NCBI RefSeq assembly: GCF_022179445.1
Contig: NZ_BPQU01000001.1
Location: 248,001 to 312,000, forward strand
Length of the DNA stretch: 64,000 bases
Direction: 5' to 3'
Origin: Methylobacterium mesophilicum
Lineage (GTDB): Bacteria; Pseudomonadota; Alphaproteobacteria; Rhizobiales; Beijerinckiaceae
Below are positions 15,326 through 23,191 of this stretch, piece after piece. Made by a program: the position numbers and the translations under genes. The notes under the pieces were generated by a model. That model did no database searches. It saw only the letters and a list, made by a program, of their open reading frames with translations, and was not told the origin of the DNA. The first letter of the stretch is position 1. Every line of letters begins with the position of its first letter.

Positions 15326-15864
15326 GACGCCAGGACCTCCGCCCGGGCCGCGGCCGCCTCGGCCGTCCGGGCACGCTCCGCGCCGGCCTTCGTCCGATGC
15401 TGGATACCTCTCCAGTACCACCTGGAGGAGAGCCACCCCCTGACGGCGATGGGCGTCCGCAGGATCTCGGCCTCCGCCCTCTCGGCATGCTCCGCCCGCG
15501 TCAGGGCTCGCTCAGTCCCACGGATGCCGTCCCTCCGGGCCCGGGCGTCGTGGGCCTCGTCGTAAAGGCGCCAGCACCCGGTCTCCTCCATCCCCGAGCG
15601 ATAGTAGCGCCCCGTTCCGGTGATCAAGGGATGCCCCGGGGAGGCCTCCCGGAGCGCCGCGGTGAGCGCCTCGACCTGGGCGATCCGCCCCTTCAACGCG
15701 GCATTCCCGATGCAGATCTCGCGGTTGGCCGCCTGGATCACGCCGGTCGCTTGCGCCTCGATCAGGCGAACGTCCCGGGCGTAGCCCATGGCCGCCCCCA
15801 TGCCTTCGTAGTCTAGCCCCCGTCCTTCCAGCATGGCCGCCTCCTCGCGCGCGCGTACTAACAC
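15322..15864 (-). CDS. Helical element protein (hypothetical)
   Basis: 180 aa. Mostly alpha-helical and charged, with an early segment (MGYARDVRLIEAQATGVIQA) and a long Ala/Arg/Glu C-terminal helix (RTKAGAERARTAEAAAARAE). First gene of a leftward pair whose promoter lies in the 160-bp gap before the divergent gene at 16025. Function unknown. Confidence 0.5.
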   Translation of the reverse strand: MLVRAREEAAMLEGRGLDYEGMGAAMGYARDVRLIEAQATGVIQAANREICIGNAALKGRIAQVEALTAALREASPGHPLITGTGRYYRSGMEETGCWRLYDEAHDARARRDGIRGTERALTRAEHAERAEAEILRTPIAVRGWLSSRWYWRGIQHRTKAGAERARTAEAAAARAEVLAS

Positions 15865-15986
15865 ATGCGCATCCTACCTCGGCCTGGCTGAACGCGAACC
15901 GGCCACGGCGGCGGACCCACCACAAATCCCCGGGGCATGGTCACTAAATCACGTACCATCTATTGCAAACCCTGGAGTCTTTGAGC

Positions 15987-16001
15987 ACACTGTAACAGTG
16001 T
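15987..16001. promoter_or_regulatory. Palindromic operator in a divergent promoter region
   Basis: ACACTGT-A-ACAGTGT is a perfect 7-bp inverted repeat around one central base. It lies in the gap between divergent genes at 15864 (leftward) and 16025 (rightward). The two HTH proteins encoded just downstream (16673 and 17042) are natural candidate ligands. No experimental homologue is claimed. Confidence 0.55.
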
Positions 16002-16024
16002 CCACCGAGCCCAGGCCCGCCACC

Positions 16025-16483
16025 ATGTCCTACCGCGTCCCCAGCGTCACCATCAACGGCGACACCCGCAACTGCTTCAACAAGCCCTTGATCGCCGCCT
16101 ACAGCGTCCTGCTGGCGACCGGCGACGCGGTCGTCGAGACCCACGAGGACCTGTCCGCCGCCCACCCCGGCCTTGCCGACTACGAGGCCCGCCACCGGGC
16201 CGCGCGGCTCGCGCACGAGGAGGCCCGCATGCACGACCACGCCGCCCAGGTCCTCCTGGCCGAGACGATCCGGATCGAGTGGCTGGAGACCGGGGAGAAG
16301 ACGCTCGAAGAGTGCCTCCAGGCCTGCGAGGGGTTCCACGTCGACGAGGCCATCCTGCGCCGCGTCGTGGAGAGGCAGGACGCGGTGAAGGCGTTCATGG
16401 CGCGCCTCAATGCCCCATTCACCGTCCCCGCCCCCGTACCGGCCAAGGACGGTTACACCGGCGTTCTCGAAGGCACCCGCTGA
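16025..16483 (+). CDS. Hypothetical element protein
   Basis: 152 aa from ATG 16025. An N-terminal beta segment (MSYRVPSVTINGDTRNCFN) is followed by helical, His/Glu-rich stretches (HRAARLAHEEARMHDHAAQV, RIEWLETGEKTLEECLQACE). It heads the rightward regulatory operon behind the palindrome at 15987-16001. No family recognised. Its stop overlaps the next start (TGATG). Confidence 0.5.
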   Translation: MSYRVPSVTINGDTRNCFNKPLIAAYSVLLATGDAVVETHEDLSAAHPGLADYEARHRAARLAHEEARMHDHAAQVLLAETIRIEWLETGEKTLEECLQACEGFHVDEAILRRVVERQDAVKAFMARLNAPFTVPAPVPAKDGYTGVLEGTR

Positions 16484-16689
16484 TGCCGTTCGTCTCGCGC
16501 CGCCCCCGCCCCGCCCCGTCTTCCCGGCAGCCCCATGAGGACGCCCCCTGGGCGGTCCTCGCCGAGACCTGTTCCACCGATCACGAGGCGCTCCTCAACC
16601 GGGAGCGCGCCATCGTCCAGCTGCGCCGTGCCCGCCTGCAGGCCGGCCTCGCGAACGCCAAGGGGAGCCCCGATGACCGCCGCCACTAG
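16483..16689 (+). CDS. Small basic protein (hypothetical)
   Basis: 68 aa from ATG 16483. Arg/Pro-rich start (MPFVSRRPRPAPSSRQP), then a helical part (HEALLNRERAIVQLRRARLQ). Overlaps the following HTH gene by 17 bp. Possibly nucleic-acid binding by charge. Otherwise unknown. Confidence 0.4.
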   Translation: MPFVSRRPRPAPSSRQPHEDAPWAVLAETCSTDHEALLNRERAIVQLRRARLQAGLANAKGSPDDRRH

Positions 16690-17041
16690 GGACCAGGATT
16701 TCCGCCGCGAGCTCGTGCAGCGCCTCGGCACGCTCATCCACGGCGGCCGGTGGATCGCCCCGTTGGCGGCGGACCTGTCGCGCGTCACGGGACGCGCCAT
16801 CGGCGGACCGCAGGTGAGCCACTGGATCGCCGGTACGAGGCCGTATCCCGAGTGGATCGAGAGCGCCCTGCTGCAGATCACGCAGGATCGCATCGTCGCG
16901 ATCCTCGACGAAGGGAAGCGCCTGCGGACCGAGGCGCTGTTCCTCCAGGCCCGGCTCACCTCGCGCCTCGTCGCCTCGCCCGAGCCCGATCCGGTCCCGG
17001 TCCCGGAGCCGGACGACGCCCCCTCGCCGAGCATGATGTGA
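16673..17041 (+). CDS. HTH regulator of the element
   Basis: 122 aa from ATG 16673. Residues 10-60 look like a lambda-repressor-type helix-turn-helix (RELVQRLGTLIHGGRW, LAADLSRVTGRAIGGPQVSH, WIAGTRPYPEWI). A charged helix and a Pro/Glu-rich tail follow. Probably a Cro/CI-like phage or plasmid regulator. It may act at the palindrome 0.7 kb upstream. It abuts the next gene directly (TGA then ATG). Confidence 0.5.
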   Translation: MTAATRDQDFRRELVQRLGTLIHGGRWIAPLAADLSRVTGRAIGGPQVSHWIAGTRPYPEWIESALLQITQDRIVAILDEGKRLRTEALFLQARLTSRLVASPEPDPVPVPEPDDAPSPSMM

Positions 17042-17737
17042 ATGAAGCCGCCCAGACCCATCCCGCCGGTGCCCCGGGACATTCCCGTGGAGCCGTACGT
17101 CGCGCCCGTTCAGACCAGCCTGCTGGATCACCTCGCCGCGCCGCCCACGCCGGTCGCCTCGGCGACCGAGGTCCCGGCCGCTCGGCCCGCCCCGACGTTG
17201 ACGGCCCCGACGGTCGTGGAGGTCGATGTCCGGCCTACCGGACTGCAGGCGCTCCGCGCCTCGATCCCGGACACCGACGAGATGCCCGAGTCCGAGATCC
17301 CGGCGGGGCCGGCTCCCGCGCCGCGCCTCCCGGCGCCCCGCATGCCGTTCATCGCCGAGATCGTGCTCCTGGCACGCGTCGCATTCGGTTGGGAGGGCTG
17401 GGCCGCACGCGCCGCCGATGTGATGGGAGTGACGGATCGGACGATCCGCCGGTGGCGCGTCCTAGGGAACCCGAAGACGCGGCCCAGGCCGACGGCGGCG
17501 CACTTGGAGGCGATGCGCGACGCGGCCGAGGAGCGCCACGCCGAGATGGCGGACGCGCTCCGCCTCGCCGGGCGCCTGCCCAAGGCGGAGGCCTTAGCCG
17601 ATCCGGCCGACGCCCCACATGTCGGCCCTGGCGAGGCCGTTCCCGAGGCGGGCGCGCTCCCTGTCGAGCTCGGTGAGCCGGGCCGCGTCGAGCCCCCTCA
17701 GGCGGCGCGCGAGGGCCCGCCCATCGACGAGGGATAG
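17042..17737 (+). CDS. Putative DNA-binding protein with central HTH
   Basis: 231 aa. A long Pro/Ala/Val-rich disordered N-terminal half leads to a compact segment around residues 105-150 with a helix-turn-helix pattern (WAARAADVMGVTDRTIRRWR). The C-terminal 35 residues are low-complexity, and their DNA overlaps, on the opposite strand, the 3' end of the relaxase gene by 144 bp. Probably a regulator or replication accessory. No family recognised. Confidence 0.5.
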   Translation: MKPPRPIPPVPRDIPVEPYVAPVQTSLLDHLAAPPTPVASATEVPAARPAPTLTAPTVVEVDVRPTGLQALRASIPDTDEMPESEIPAGPAPAPRLPAPRMPFIAEIVLLARVAFGWEGWAARAADVMGVTDRTIRRWRVLGNPKTRPRPTAAHLEAMRDAAEERHAEMADALRLAGRLPKAEALADPADAPHVGPGEAVPEAGALPVELGEPGRVEPPQAAREGPPIDEG

Positions 17738-18790
17738 CCCGCGGAGACGGCGGAGCGCAGGTCTCGGATCTCCGCGCCCTGCATCTCGACCGCGGTCGTC
17801 AGGGACTGCAGGGCCTCGATCAGGTCCGACAGCCCCGGCCCGGCCTCCTCCTCCGCCGGCGCCAGCGCCGTCAGGATCGCCTGCAGCAGTCGCTCCTGCG
17901 CCGACAACCTGTCCATGATCGAGTCCATTGTCGTCTCCTGCCTGAGTGAGGGTTGCGTTTTCGAGGCGCGCCCGGACGGCGGCCGCCGGGATGCGCTGGC
18001 CGTCGGCGGCCTTGCTGGCCGCTCCGATCAGCCGGGTGAGCAAATGCGCCGCCCCGCTCTCGTCGTAGACGACGGGGCCGCTTCTCCCGGCGTGGAGACG
18101 GAGCCCCCTCTCGCGCAGCGCCTCCCGGAGGCCCTCGCCGTCGGTCGAGGCGTGCCATGCGCCGAGGGCGGCCGCCCGTACGGAGGCGAGAGACACGCCC
18201 GTCCGTTCCTGGACCAGGCGCTCAGTCGGGGAGAGGGCCGCAACTGGTCGCTCGGCATCCAGCGTGCCGGAGGCCTCCAGCCAGTCTGCCACGTCCTCGC
18301 GGCCCTCCTCGCGCAAGGCCTTTGCGATGCTCCTGCCGTGTTTGGAGGGAACCGGCGCGAGGCCGAATTCGTATTCGACGATTCGGCTGACTTTCTCGCG
18401 CCTGGCATAGTCCCAGGCGACGTCGACGACGCCCCCGTCCCGGCGGACGAGGCTGTAGACCCGATGCTCGTGGCCGCGTCCGTGCTTGACATGCTCGGCC
18501 CCGCAATAGGGCTGCCCGGCCAACTTGAACTCGCGTTCGAAGAGGGCCCACCAACGCCGGCGCGCTCCGGCGTTGTCCGAGATCTCGGTCTCCGGGTCGA
18601 CGTGCACATGATAGCAGGGCGCGTCCGTCCGGCCGCCTAGGGACATGGCGACGAGTTCCCTCACTTGGTGGACGAGATCGGGCGAGCCGAGGCCGCGCGG
18701 GGCGATGACCGCCACGCTGTCGTTCTCATCCTTGAGGAGGTGGCGGGCCAGTGCATCGCCGCCCTTGCCCCTCATGGCGCCGGAGATCAT
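17594..18790 (-). CDS. Relaxase / mobilization nuclease
   Basis: 398 aa from ATG 18790, which overlaps the MobC-like stop by 4 bp. The N-terminal 150 residues match the relaxase family of mobilizable elements: SGAMRGKGGDALARHLLKD, CYHVHVDPE (His61, His63) and the motif-III-like AEHVKHGRGHEHRVYSLV. It would nick the transfer origin and pilot the strand into a recipient. Residues about 288-364 are Gly/Asp/Arg-rich and read poorly as protein, while another frame there encodes a good coiled coil (17698-17928). The last 35 residues again look normal (LDAARLTELDRERARLGNGL). Confidence 0.75.
   Translation of the reverse strand: MISGAMRGKGGDALARHLLKDENDSVAVIAPRGLGSPDLVHQVRELVAMSLGGRTDAPCYHVHVDPETEISDNAGARRRWWALFEREFKLAGQPYCGAEHVKHGRGHEHRVYSLVRRDGGVVDVAWDYARREKVSRIVEYEFGLAPVPSKHGRSIAKALREEGREDVADWLEASGTLDAERPVAALSPTERLVQERTGVSLASVRAAALGAWHASTDGEGLREALRERGLRLHAGRSGPVVYDESGAAHLLTRLIGAASKAADGQRIPAAAVRARLENATLTQAGDDNGLDHGQVVGAGATAAGDPDGAGAGGGGGRAGAVGPDRGPAVPDDRGRDAGRGDPRPALRRLRGLSLVDGRALARRLRGLDAARLTELDRERARLGNGLARADMWGVGRIG
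17698..17928 (-). CDS. Nested small coiled-coil protein inside the relaxase gene
   Basis: 76 aa in a different frame of the same strand as the relaxase. The ATG at 17928 has a strong AGGAG 8 nt upstream. The product is a well-formed amphipathic or coiled-coil protein (IMDRLSAQERLLQAILTALA, LIEALQSLTTAVEMQGAEIR). In this interval the relaxase frame is low-complexity. Either a true overprinted gene, as known for accessory mob genes nested in mobA, or a sign that the relaxase frame is broken by indels. Confidence 0.5.
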   Translation of the reverse strand: MDSIMDRLSAQERLLQAILTALAPAEEEAGPGLSDLIEALQSLTTAVEMQGAEIRDLRSAVSAGYPSSMGGPSRAA

Positions 18791-19302
18791 GTGCGCCTCT
18801 CGAAACCGAGGATCACGGGCACCAGGACCTGACGGGCGCGCTCCACCGCGTCGACGGCCTCCCGCGTCCGGCCAGCCTGCGCCGCCAGGGACGCCTCGCC
18901 GAGATCCCGGACACAAGCGGCAAGGGCGGCCTGATCCTCGGGGGCGACCCGCACGCGCCGGCCCGAAGCGGCATCCTCGGGGGATGCGACGCCCAGCGCC
19001 TCCAGGGCGACTTGCCGGAGCCAGGCGCTGTCGCTCGCCCCCGCTGCGGTGGCCGCCTCGGCGACCCGGGCGCGCAGGTCGGGCGTCAGGCGGATGCCGA
19101 GGACGGTCCCGAGGGCCGTCCTAACAGTCGGCGTAGGCCGCTTCGCCAGAGGCTTCTTAGAGGGGTCCACGGGGCGTAGCCCCTGGTCAGCCACCGCCGG
19201 GACGGGGGTGCTGGGTGCACGCTGTTGTGCACCCATGGCTGGCTTAAATTCTGTTTCCGTTTGAGTGCGCAACGCGTCGTGCGCAACGTCGTTCGAGACC
19301 AT
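18787..19302 (-). CDS. MobC-like relaxosome accessory protein
   Basis: 171 aa from ATG 19302, with AAGGAG about 9 nt upstream. A disordered N-terminus leads to a ribbon-helix-helix-type segment (GTVLGIRLTPDLRARVAEAA, SDSAWLRQVALEALG, about 65-105), as in MobC/MbeC proteins. A helical tail (EASLAAQAGRTREAVDAVER) follows. Such proteins help the relaxase melt or recognise oriT. Stop overlaps the relaxase start by 4 bp. Confidence 0.6.
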   Translation of the reverse strand: MVSNDVAHDALRTQTETEFKPAMGAQQRAPSTPVPAVADQGLRPVDPSKKPLAKRPTPTVRTALGTVLGIRLTPDLRARVAEAATAAGASDSAWLRQVALEALGVASPEDAASGRRVRVAPEDQAALAACVRDLGEASLAAQAGRTREAVDAVERARQVLVPVILGFERRT

Positions 19303-19316
19303 GGCACAACACTCCT

Positions 19317-20159
19317 TCACTTGGGACCGGCGGGGACGGACGCGACCTCGGCCGCCGGGGTATCGGCCGACGGGAGGCGAACCACGTTGCTCCCCGCCTT
19401 GCCGGCCGATCCACCTGCACCCTCGGCCCGGCGCTTGAGGGCGGCCGCGGCGGCGGCGGCCCGCTGCGCGATGATGACCTCGACGGCATCGGGGATGCGG
19501 AATGCCTCCGGCTGGGGGAGGCCGGCCGCCTGGGCGTCGGCGCGCTGGCGATCCCGAGCCCGCGCCGCCGCTTCCCAGAGCTCGACATCGTCCTCCAGCG
19601 CCCTCTTCAGGTGGAGTCTGTAGAGGGCGTCGCCCTCCTTCTCGGTGTCCGGGCTGATGCTGAGGAGCGTCTGCCCGGCGGAGAGGCAGAGCTCGACGTA
19701 AGCGATGAGATCCCGCCCGAGCGACATCTCGGCCTCCCGGCGCGTCACGCGTCCCAGGCCGTCCTGTGAGGGGGCGCACCCGGCCTGCGCCTGGAGGTAC
19801 CGGACCGCCAAACCGGCCGGGATCATGCGGACGGTTTCCGTCGTCCTGAGGCCGAGGGCGTATGCGGCCTCTTGCATCTCCCGCATCGACGGCTTGTTGC
19901 GCAACGTCACAGCCGGCTTGGGCTGCGCAACAGTGTGCGCAACGGCCTGCGCAACGCGGGATGGCGTGCGGTGGATGGCATGCCGGCGCCCGCCAGGACC
20001 GGGGCCTGTCGACGGCGCGCTGGCCGTGGCCGGCCCCGGCAGGATCGCGTGGCGGCGACCGCCGGGACCGGGGCCGACACGGCCGGGATGGGCGGGCGCC
20101 GGCGTCGCGGGCGCGAAGCCCAGGAACGCCAAGATGGAGAAGATTAGGGTCTGGAACAC
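19317..20159 (-). CDS. Hypothetical protein of the mobilization operon
   Basis: 280 aa from GTG 20159 with AAGGAGG 8 nt upstream. A longer reading from 20216 lacks a comparable site. The N-terminus has a hydrophobic helix (FQTLIFSILAFLGFAPA) suggesting a membrane anchor, then a duplicated PGPGGRRHAI unit, then the run RVAQAVAHTVAQ. A helical central domain (MREMQEAAYALGLRTTETVR, EMSLGRDLIAYVELCLSAG) and a long charged helix follow. First gene of the leftward operon with mobC-like and relaxase genes 14 bp downstream. Possibly a transfer accessory. Family not recognised. Confidence 0.5.
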   Translation of the reverse strand: MFQTLIFSILAFLGFAPATPAPAHPGRVGPGPGGRRHAILPGPATASAPSTGPGPGGRRHAIHRTPSRVAQAVAHTVAQPKPAVTLRNKPSMREMQEAAYALGLRTTETVRMIPAGLAVRYLQAQAGCAPSQDGLGRVTRREAEMSLGRDLIAYVELCLSAGQTLLSISPDTEKEGDALYRLHLKRALEDDVELWEAAARARDRQRADAQAAGLPQPEAFRIPDAVEVIIAQRAAAAAAALKRRAEGAGGSAGKAGSNVVRLPSADTPAAEVASVPAGPK

Positions 20160-20477
20160 GGGGTCGGGCCTCCTTGGCGAGCTCGTTTCGTTGTGCCGCC
20201 ATTGGGATTGAAGCACTCGGCCCTCCGCCTCGCCTGGACGCGACCCCCGAAATCGACACCCCGAGATGAGTCAGATTGACACAGCCAAGCTTGGGTCTCC
20301 CGGAGCGTGCGCACACGGCGTGCGCAGAGATGCTGACATCCTCGCGGGGCGAGGCCAACGCCCTGGTGCGGATCGGGAAATCCTCGATTTTCCATGCACG
20401 CAACGGCCCGGGGCCCTGGTGGCTCGCGTAGCCGGGGCGGACGATCTCCTGAACGTGGGAGAGGGATCGACTCGGTC
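20160..20477. other. Divergent non-coding region, possible transfer origin
   Basis: 318 bp between the leftward mobilization operon and a rightward gene. It holds GTGCGCAC (20307-20314, perfect palindrome) and GTGCGCAG 13 bp further on. Promoters for both directions must lie here. Its location upstream of mob genes makes it a candidate oriT/control region, but no known nic consensus was recognised. Confidence 0.35.
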
Positions 20478-20879
20478 ATGGATAAGCGCGAAGCCGCCAT
20501 CGTCATCGAAGCCGTCTCCCATCACCTTGGCTGGTGCGGTTGCGGCATTCCAGCGGCCGCTGCCGATTGGCTTCGCCGAGCGCTGGAGGCGCACCCGGCT
20601 TGGGAGAAGCAAGCCCTGCAGGGTGCGGTCTGGGGAGAGGACCAGGGTCGCGCCTACGTCCTCCGGTACATGCTCGACCACGCCGCCCTTACCGAGCACG
20701 GCGGGTCCGTCGGAGGGGCCTGGCTAACCGAACGCGGCAAGCGGGTTCTGGCCGCGCTGCAAGTCCCCGGCGCCATCGAGGAGTGGAGCGATAGCCACGA
20801 TCTCTACGACGAGGCCGAGCCCATCATCGACCGCTGGCGCGGCTGGGGCCTCGGCGGCCCGGACTGCACACGGTTCTGA
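20478..20879 (+). CDS. Hypothetical element protein
   Basis: 133 aa from ATG 20478. Soluble and acidic: an early CGCGIPAAAADWLRRALEAH segment, a helical middle (GRAYVLRYMLDHAALTEHGG) and WLTERGKRVLAALQ, which resembles a winged-helix strand. It ends IIDRWRGWGLGGPDCTRF. No family recognised. Divergent from the mobilization operon. Confidence 0.5.
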   Translation: MDKREAAIVIEAVSHHLGWCGCGIPAAAADWLRRALEAHPAWEKQALQGAVWGEDQGRAYVLRYMLDHAALTEHGGSVGGAWLTERGKRVLAALQVPGAIEEWSDSHDLYDEAEPIIDRWRGWGLGGPDCTRF

Positions 20880-20892
20880 GGGAGCTCGCTCG

Positions 20893-21114
20893 ATGACGGG
20901 AAGGAAGACCCTCGAAGCCATCCGGGCCGCGAACAAGCTGAGGATGCTGGCCCGCCTCGAAGCGATCCGCACCGGCGCGAAGGTGGACCAGACACCCCTG
21001 CTGCGGGTGCCCACGAAAAGCGTCCGGCACGCTTCGGGGCCGAAGCGGTGCCGGGTCGCGACGCCCTCAGGGGGCCACTGCTTTCACCTGCGCGACCGGC
21101 TGAACCCACCATGA
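20893..21114 (+). CDS. Small basic protein (hypothetical)
   Basis: 73 aa from ATG 20893 with GGGAG about 11 nt upstream. Basic helix (LEAIRAANKLRMLARLEAIR), then a segment with Cys and His (PKRCRVATPSGGHCFHLRD). Could bind nucleic acid. Overlaps the next gene by 4 bp. Confidence 0.45.
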   Translation: MTGRKTLEAIRAANKLRMLARLEAIRTGAKVDQTPLLRVPTKSVRHASGPKRCRVATPSGGHCFHLRDRLNPP

Positions 21115-21353
21115 GACGTCGCGGCGAGGATGCCTCGGCGCAGGCCGCGGCCTTGGGCAAGGCCGCGTCGCAGATCCGGGCTGCCCGTCGGAACCTGGCA
21201 GCCGCCCTCGATCTGGCGGAGGATGCCCGGGGCCGGGCGGCCATCATGTCGATGATGTCGGACATCGAGGGCGTCGCCCGGAGGGCCGACGCGATGAGGC
21301 TGCGCCTGAACGCAAAGTCCCCGATCAGGGACTTTTCGGCGCCGGGTTCCTGA
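21111..21353 (+). CDS. Small helical protein (hypothetical)
   Basis: 80 aa from ATG 21111 (ATGA overlap). Almost wholly helical and Ala/Arg-rich: AQAAALGKAASQIRAARRNL and ARGRAAIMSMMSDIEGVARR. Probably a coiled-coil dimer. Its 3' end overlaps the convergent secreted-protein gene by 29 bp. Confidence 0.45.
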   Translation: MRRRGEDASAQAAALGKAASQIRAARRNLAAALDLAEDARGRAAIMSMMSDIEGVARRADAMRLRLNAKSPIRDFSAPGS

Positions 21354-21693
21354 TCGCCCCGCCGTCCTCGTCGTAGACGCACGGGACGTCGCCCCGCCAT
21401 GACGAACAGTGGCGCTCCAGGTTGTTGAGCATGGCTACGCACCAGTCGCGCGTCGTGCAGTTCGTCCGCGTCCCTGCGGCGACGTCCCGGCATCGCTGCT
21501 CCACCACCATCGAGGCGCGCCGCCCGATGGCCTTCCTGCAGGTGGGCTGGGCCTTCAGCGGCGAGTGCGCCCGGGAATAGGCCTGGGCCTTCCCGTAGGC
21601 CGCCAGATATTCGGCGGTCGTGTGCCGGACGGGGTACTCGGGCGCGGCCGCGGCCGGGCTGGCTAGCAGGATGAGGATGAGGGCGATGCGCAT
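21325..21693 (-). CDS. Secreted cysteine-containing protein (hypothetical)
   Basis: 122 aa from ATG 21693 with AGGAG 7 nt upstream. Signal peptide MRIALILILLASPAAAAPE. The mature part has five or six cysteines (QPTCRKAIG, QRCRDVAAG, TNCTTRDWCVAML, ERHCSSW, VPCVYDE), probably disulfide-bonded in the periplasm. Overlaps the 3' end of ardC by 31 bp. Function unknown. Periplasmic exclusion or conjugation roles are only speculation. Confidence 0.5.
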   Translation of the reverse strand: MRIALILILLASPAAAAPEYPVRHTTAEYLAAYGKAQAYSRAHSPLKAQPTCRKAIGRRASMVVEQRCRDVAAGTRTNCTTRDWCVAMLNNLERHCSSWRGDVPCVYDEDGGAIRNPAPKSP

Positions 21694-22625
21694 GGCGGGC
21701 TCCTGTCTGATCGGTAGCAGGTCCTCGCGGGGCGCGAATCGGGCGCCCCGCGAATTTCGGGGGACGGCCCTAAGGCCGCCTCCGCCATCTGCGCCTGGAG
21801 GCTGGTGAGGTAACCGGCTGCCCGGGAGGCCGCGCTCGCCGCGGTGAAGATGGCCTTGGGGTCGCTCCGGAGAAGCTTGAGCCACGATGCCAGGTAGCTC
21901 GCGTGCGTCGGGTGCGGCTCTGCCTCCAGTCCGAGCTCGGCCATCAGGAAGGCTGATCCCAGTTCGGCGATGAGCTCCTCGGCGGCGTAGGCCTGCGTCT
22001 TGAACCGTCCCGTCAGGTCCCGGTCGAGGCGTCCCTTGGCCCCGCTCCAGTGGACGAGCTCGTGGGCGGCGGTGCTCGCGTACCCCTGGGCGGTGGCGAA
22101 CCGGTCCCGCTTCGGGAGGATGATCCTGTCCTCGCTCGGCTGGTAGAAGGCGGCGTCCCCGCCATGGGTGATCCGGGCGCCGGTGCGCTGGACGAACCCG
22201 TCGAACACCTCCGGGATGGTCCACTCGCTCGCCGGCAGGGGCTCTCCGGCCTCGGGCGCGCCCTCCACCTGCGCGGCGTTGAACCCGTAGCTGGCCCGGG
22301 CCACGAACCGGCGCTTGCCGTCCTCGTCCTCGGCGTCGAGCTCCTTGAAGAAGACGATGATGGTGCTTCGCTCGCCCTTGCGGACCTGGGCCCCGAGCTC
22401 GCCCCACTGCTTGTAGGTGGCCCAGCGGTCGTCGGAGTACCCGGCGGCCTGCGCGCCGACCCAGAGGCTGAGGGTGTTGATGCCGCGGTAGGCCTTCCCG
22501 GTCAGGGCGTTGCGGGGGAGGCCTCCGCCGGTCCGGTGCCAGGGGCAGGTCCACTGTCCGGCCTCGCCGGCTTCCATGGTCGCGATGATCTTGTCGGTGA
22601 CGATCTGGTGGATGTCCTGGGCCAT
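21663..22625 (-). CDS. ardC: ArdC-like antirestriction protein
   Basis: 320 aa from ATG 22625, with GGGAGAG just upstream. The N-terminal domain (residues 1-120) has the ssDNA-binding ArdC/DUF1738 pattern: WTCPWHRTGGGLPRNALTGK and YRGINTLSLWVGAQAAGYSD. A zinc-metallopeptidase domain follows, with HELVH at 188-192 and the distal Glu in YAAEELIAELGSAFLMAELG. Such proteins protect incoming plasmid DNA from host restriction. The last 25 residues are low-complexity where they overlap the next gene. Confidence 0.88.
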   Translation of the reverse strand: MAQDIHQIVTDKIIATMEAGEAGQWTCPWHRTGGGLPRNALTGKAYRGINTLSLWVGAQAAGYSDDRWATYKQWGELGAQVRKGERSTIIVFFKELDAEDEDGKRRFVARASYGFNAAQVEGAPEAGEPLPASEWTIPEVFDGFVQRTGARITHGGDAAFYQPSEDRIILPKRDRFATAQGYASTAAHELVHWSGAKGRLDRDLTGRFKTQAYAAEELIAELGSAFLMAELGLEAEPHPTHASYLASWLKLLRSDPKAIFTAASAASRAAGYLTSLQAQMAEAALGPSPEIRGAPDSRPARTCYRSDRSPPCASPSSSSC

Positions 22626-22818
22626 GGTGCTCTCCCGCTGGCCGCCCGATGCGGCCTCGATGGGAGGGCCTGGAGACGGCCGAGGGCGACCCGCACGCGC
22701 AGCGCCGGAACGGAGTGGAGGACCCCGACAGGGGTTGAGGGGAATAGCCCCGGTTGTCGTATGACCCAATTCGAGAGGCCGAACGGAGCGCGCCCGGCGG
22801 GGGGCCTGGCTCAGTCCG

Positions 22819-23070
22819 TCACCTCGGGTCGAACGACGGGCATGGCCTGGTTGACGGCAGAGGGATGAGGAGCTCGCGCCGAAAGTGCCAGCACAGGTCG
22901 AGGCTCACAGTCTCCCCGCCCGGGGTCGGGCCCTTCACCACCGCGTGATGCCGGCATCCCTCGCATCGGTCGAGCGGGTCCATCCGACGGCGCCCGGAGA
23001 TCTCGGGCGGCGTGGCATGCGGCCGGGTGGCGTTGAGGCTGAAAGGCGCGAAGCGGGCTGATCGGGGCAT
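22819..23070 (-). CDS. Small CxxC protein (hypothetical)
   Basis: 83 aa from ATG 23070, with AAGGAGAG about 6 nt upstream. RMDPLDRCEGCRHHAVVKG suggests a single Cys/His metal site. A further Cys lies in LDLCWHFRRE. Short basic protein on the same strand as ardC. No family recognised. Confidence 0.4.
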   Translation of the reverse strand: MPRSARFAPFSLNATRPHATPPEISGRRRMDPLDRCEGCRHHAVVKGPTPGGETVSLDLCWHFRRELLIPLPSTRPCPSFDPR

Positions 23071-23191
23071 GTCGCTCTCCTTGAGGAGATCGTTCGCGCG
23101 AGGGTGCCGAAGTTCGACATGGCGCCATGCAGCACGGCCTGGATAAGCGCGGGGTGTGCCGTCCGGACGGGGCCGTCACCGTCTGCAGCAT

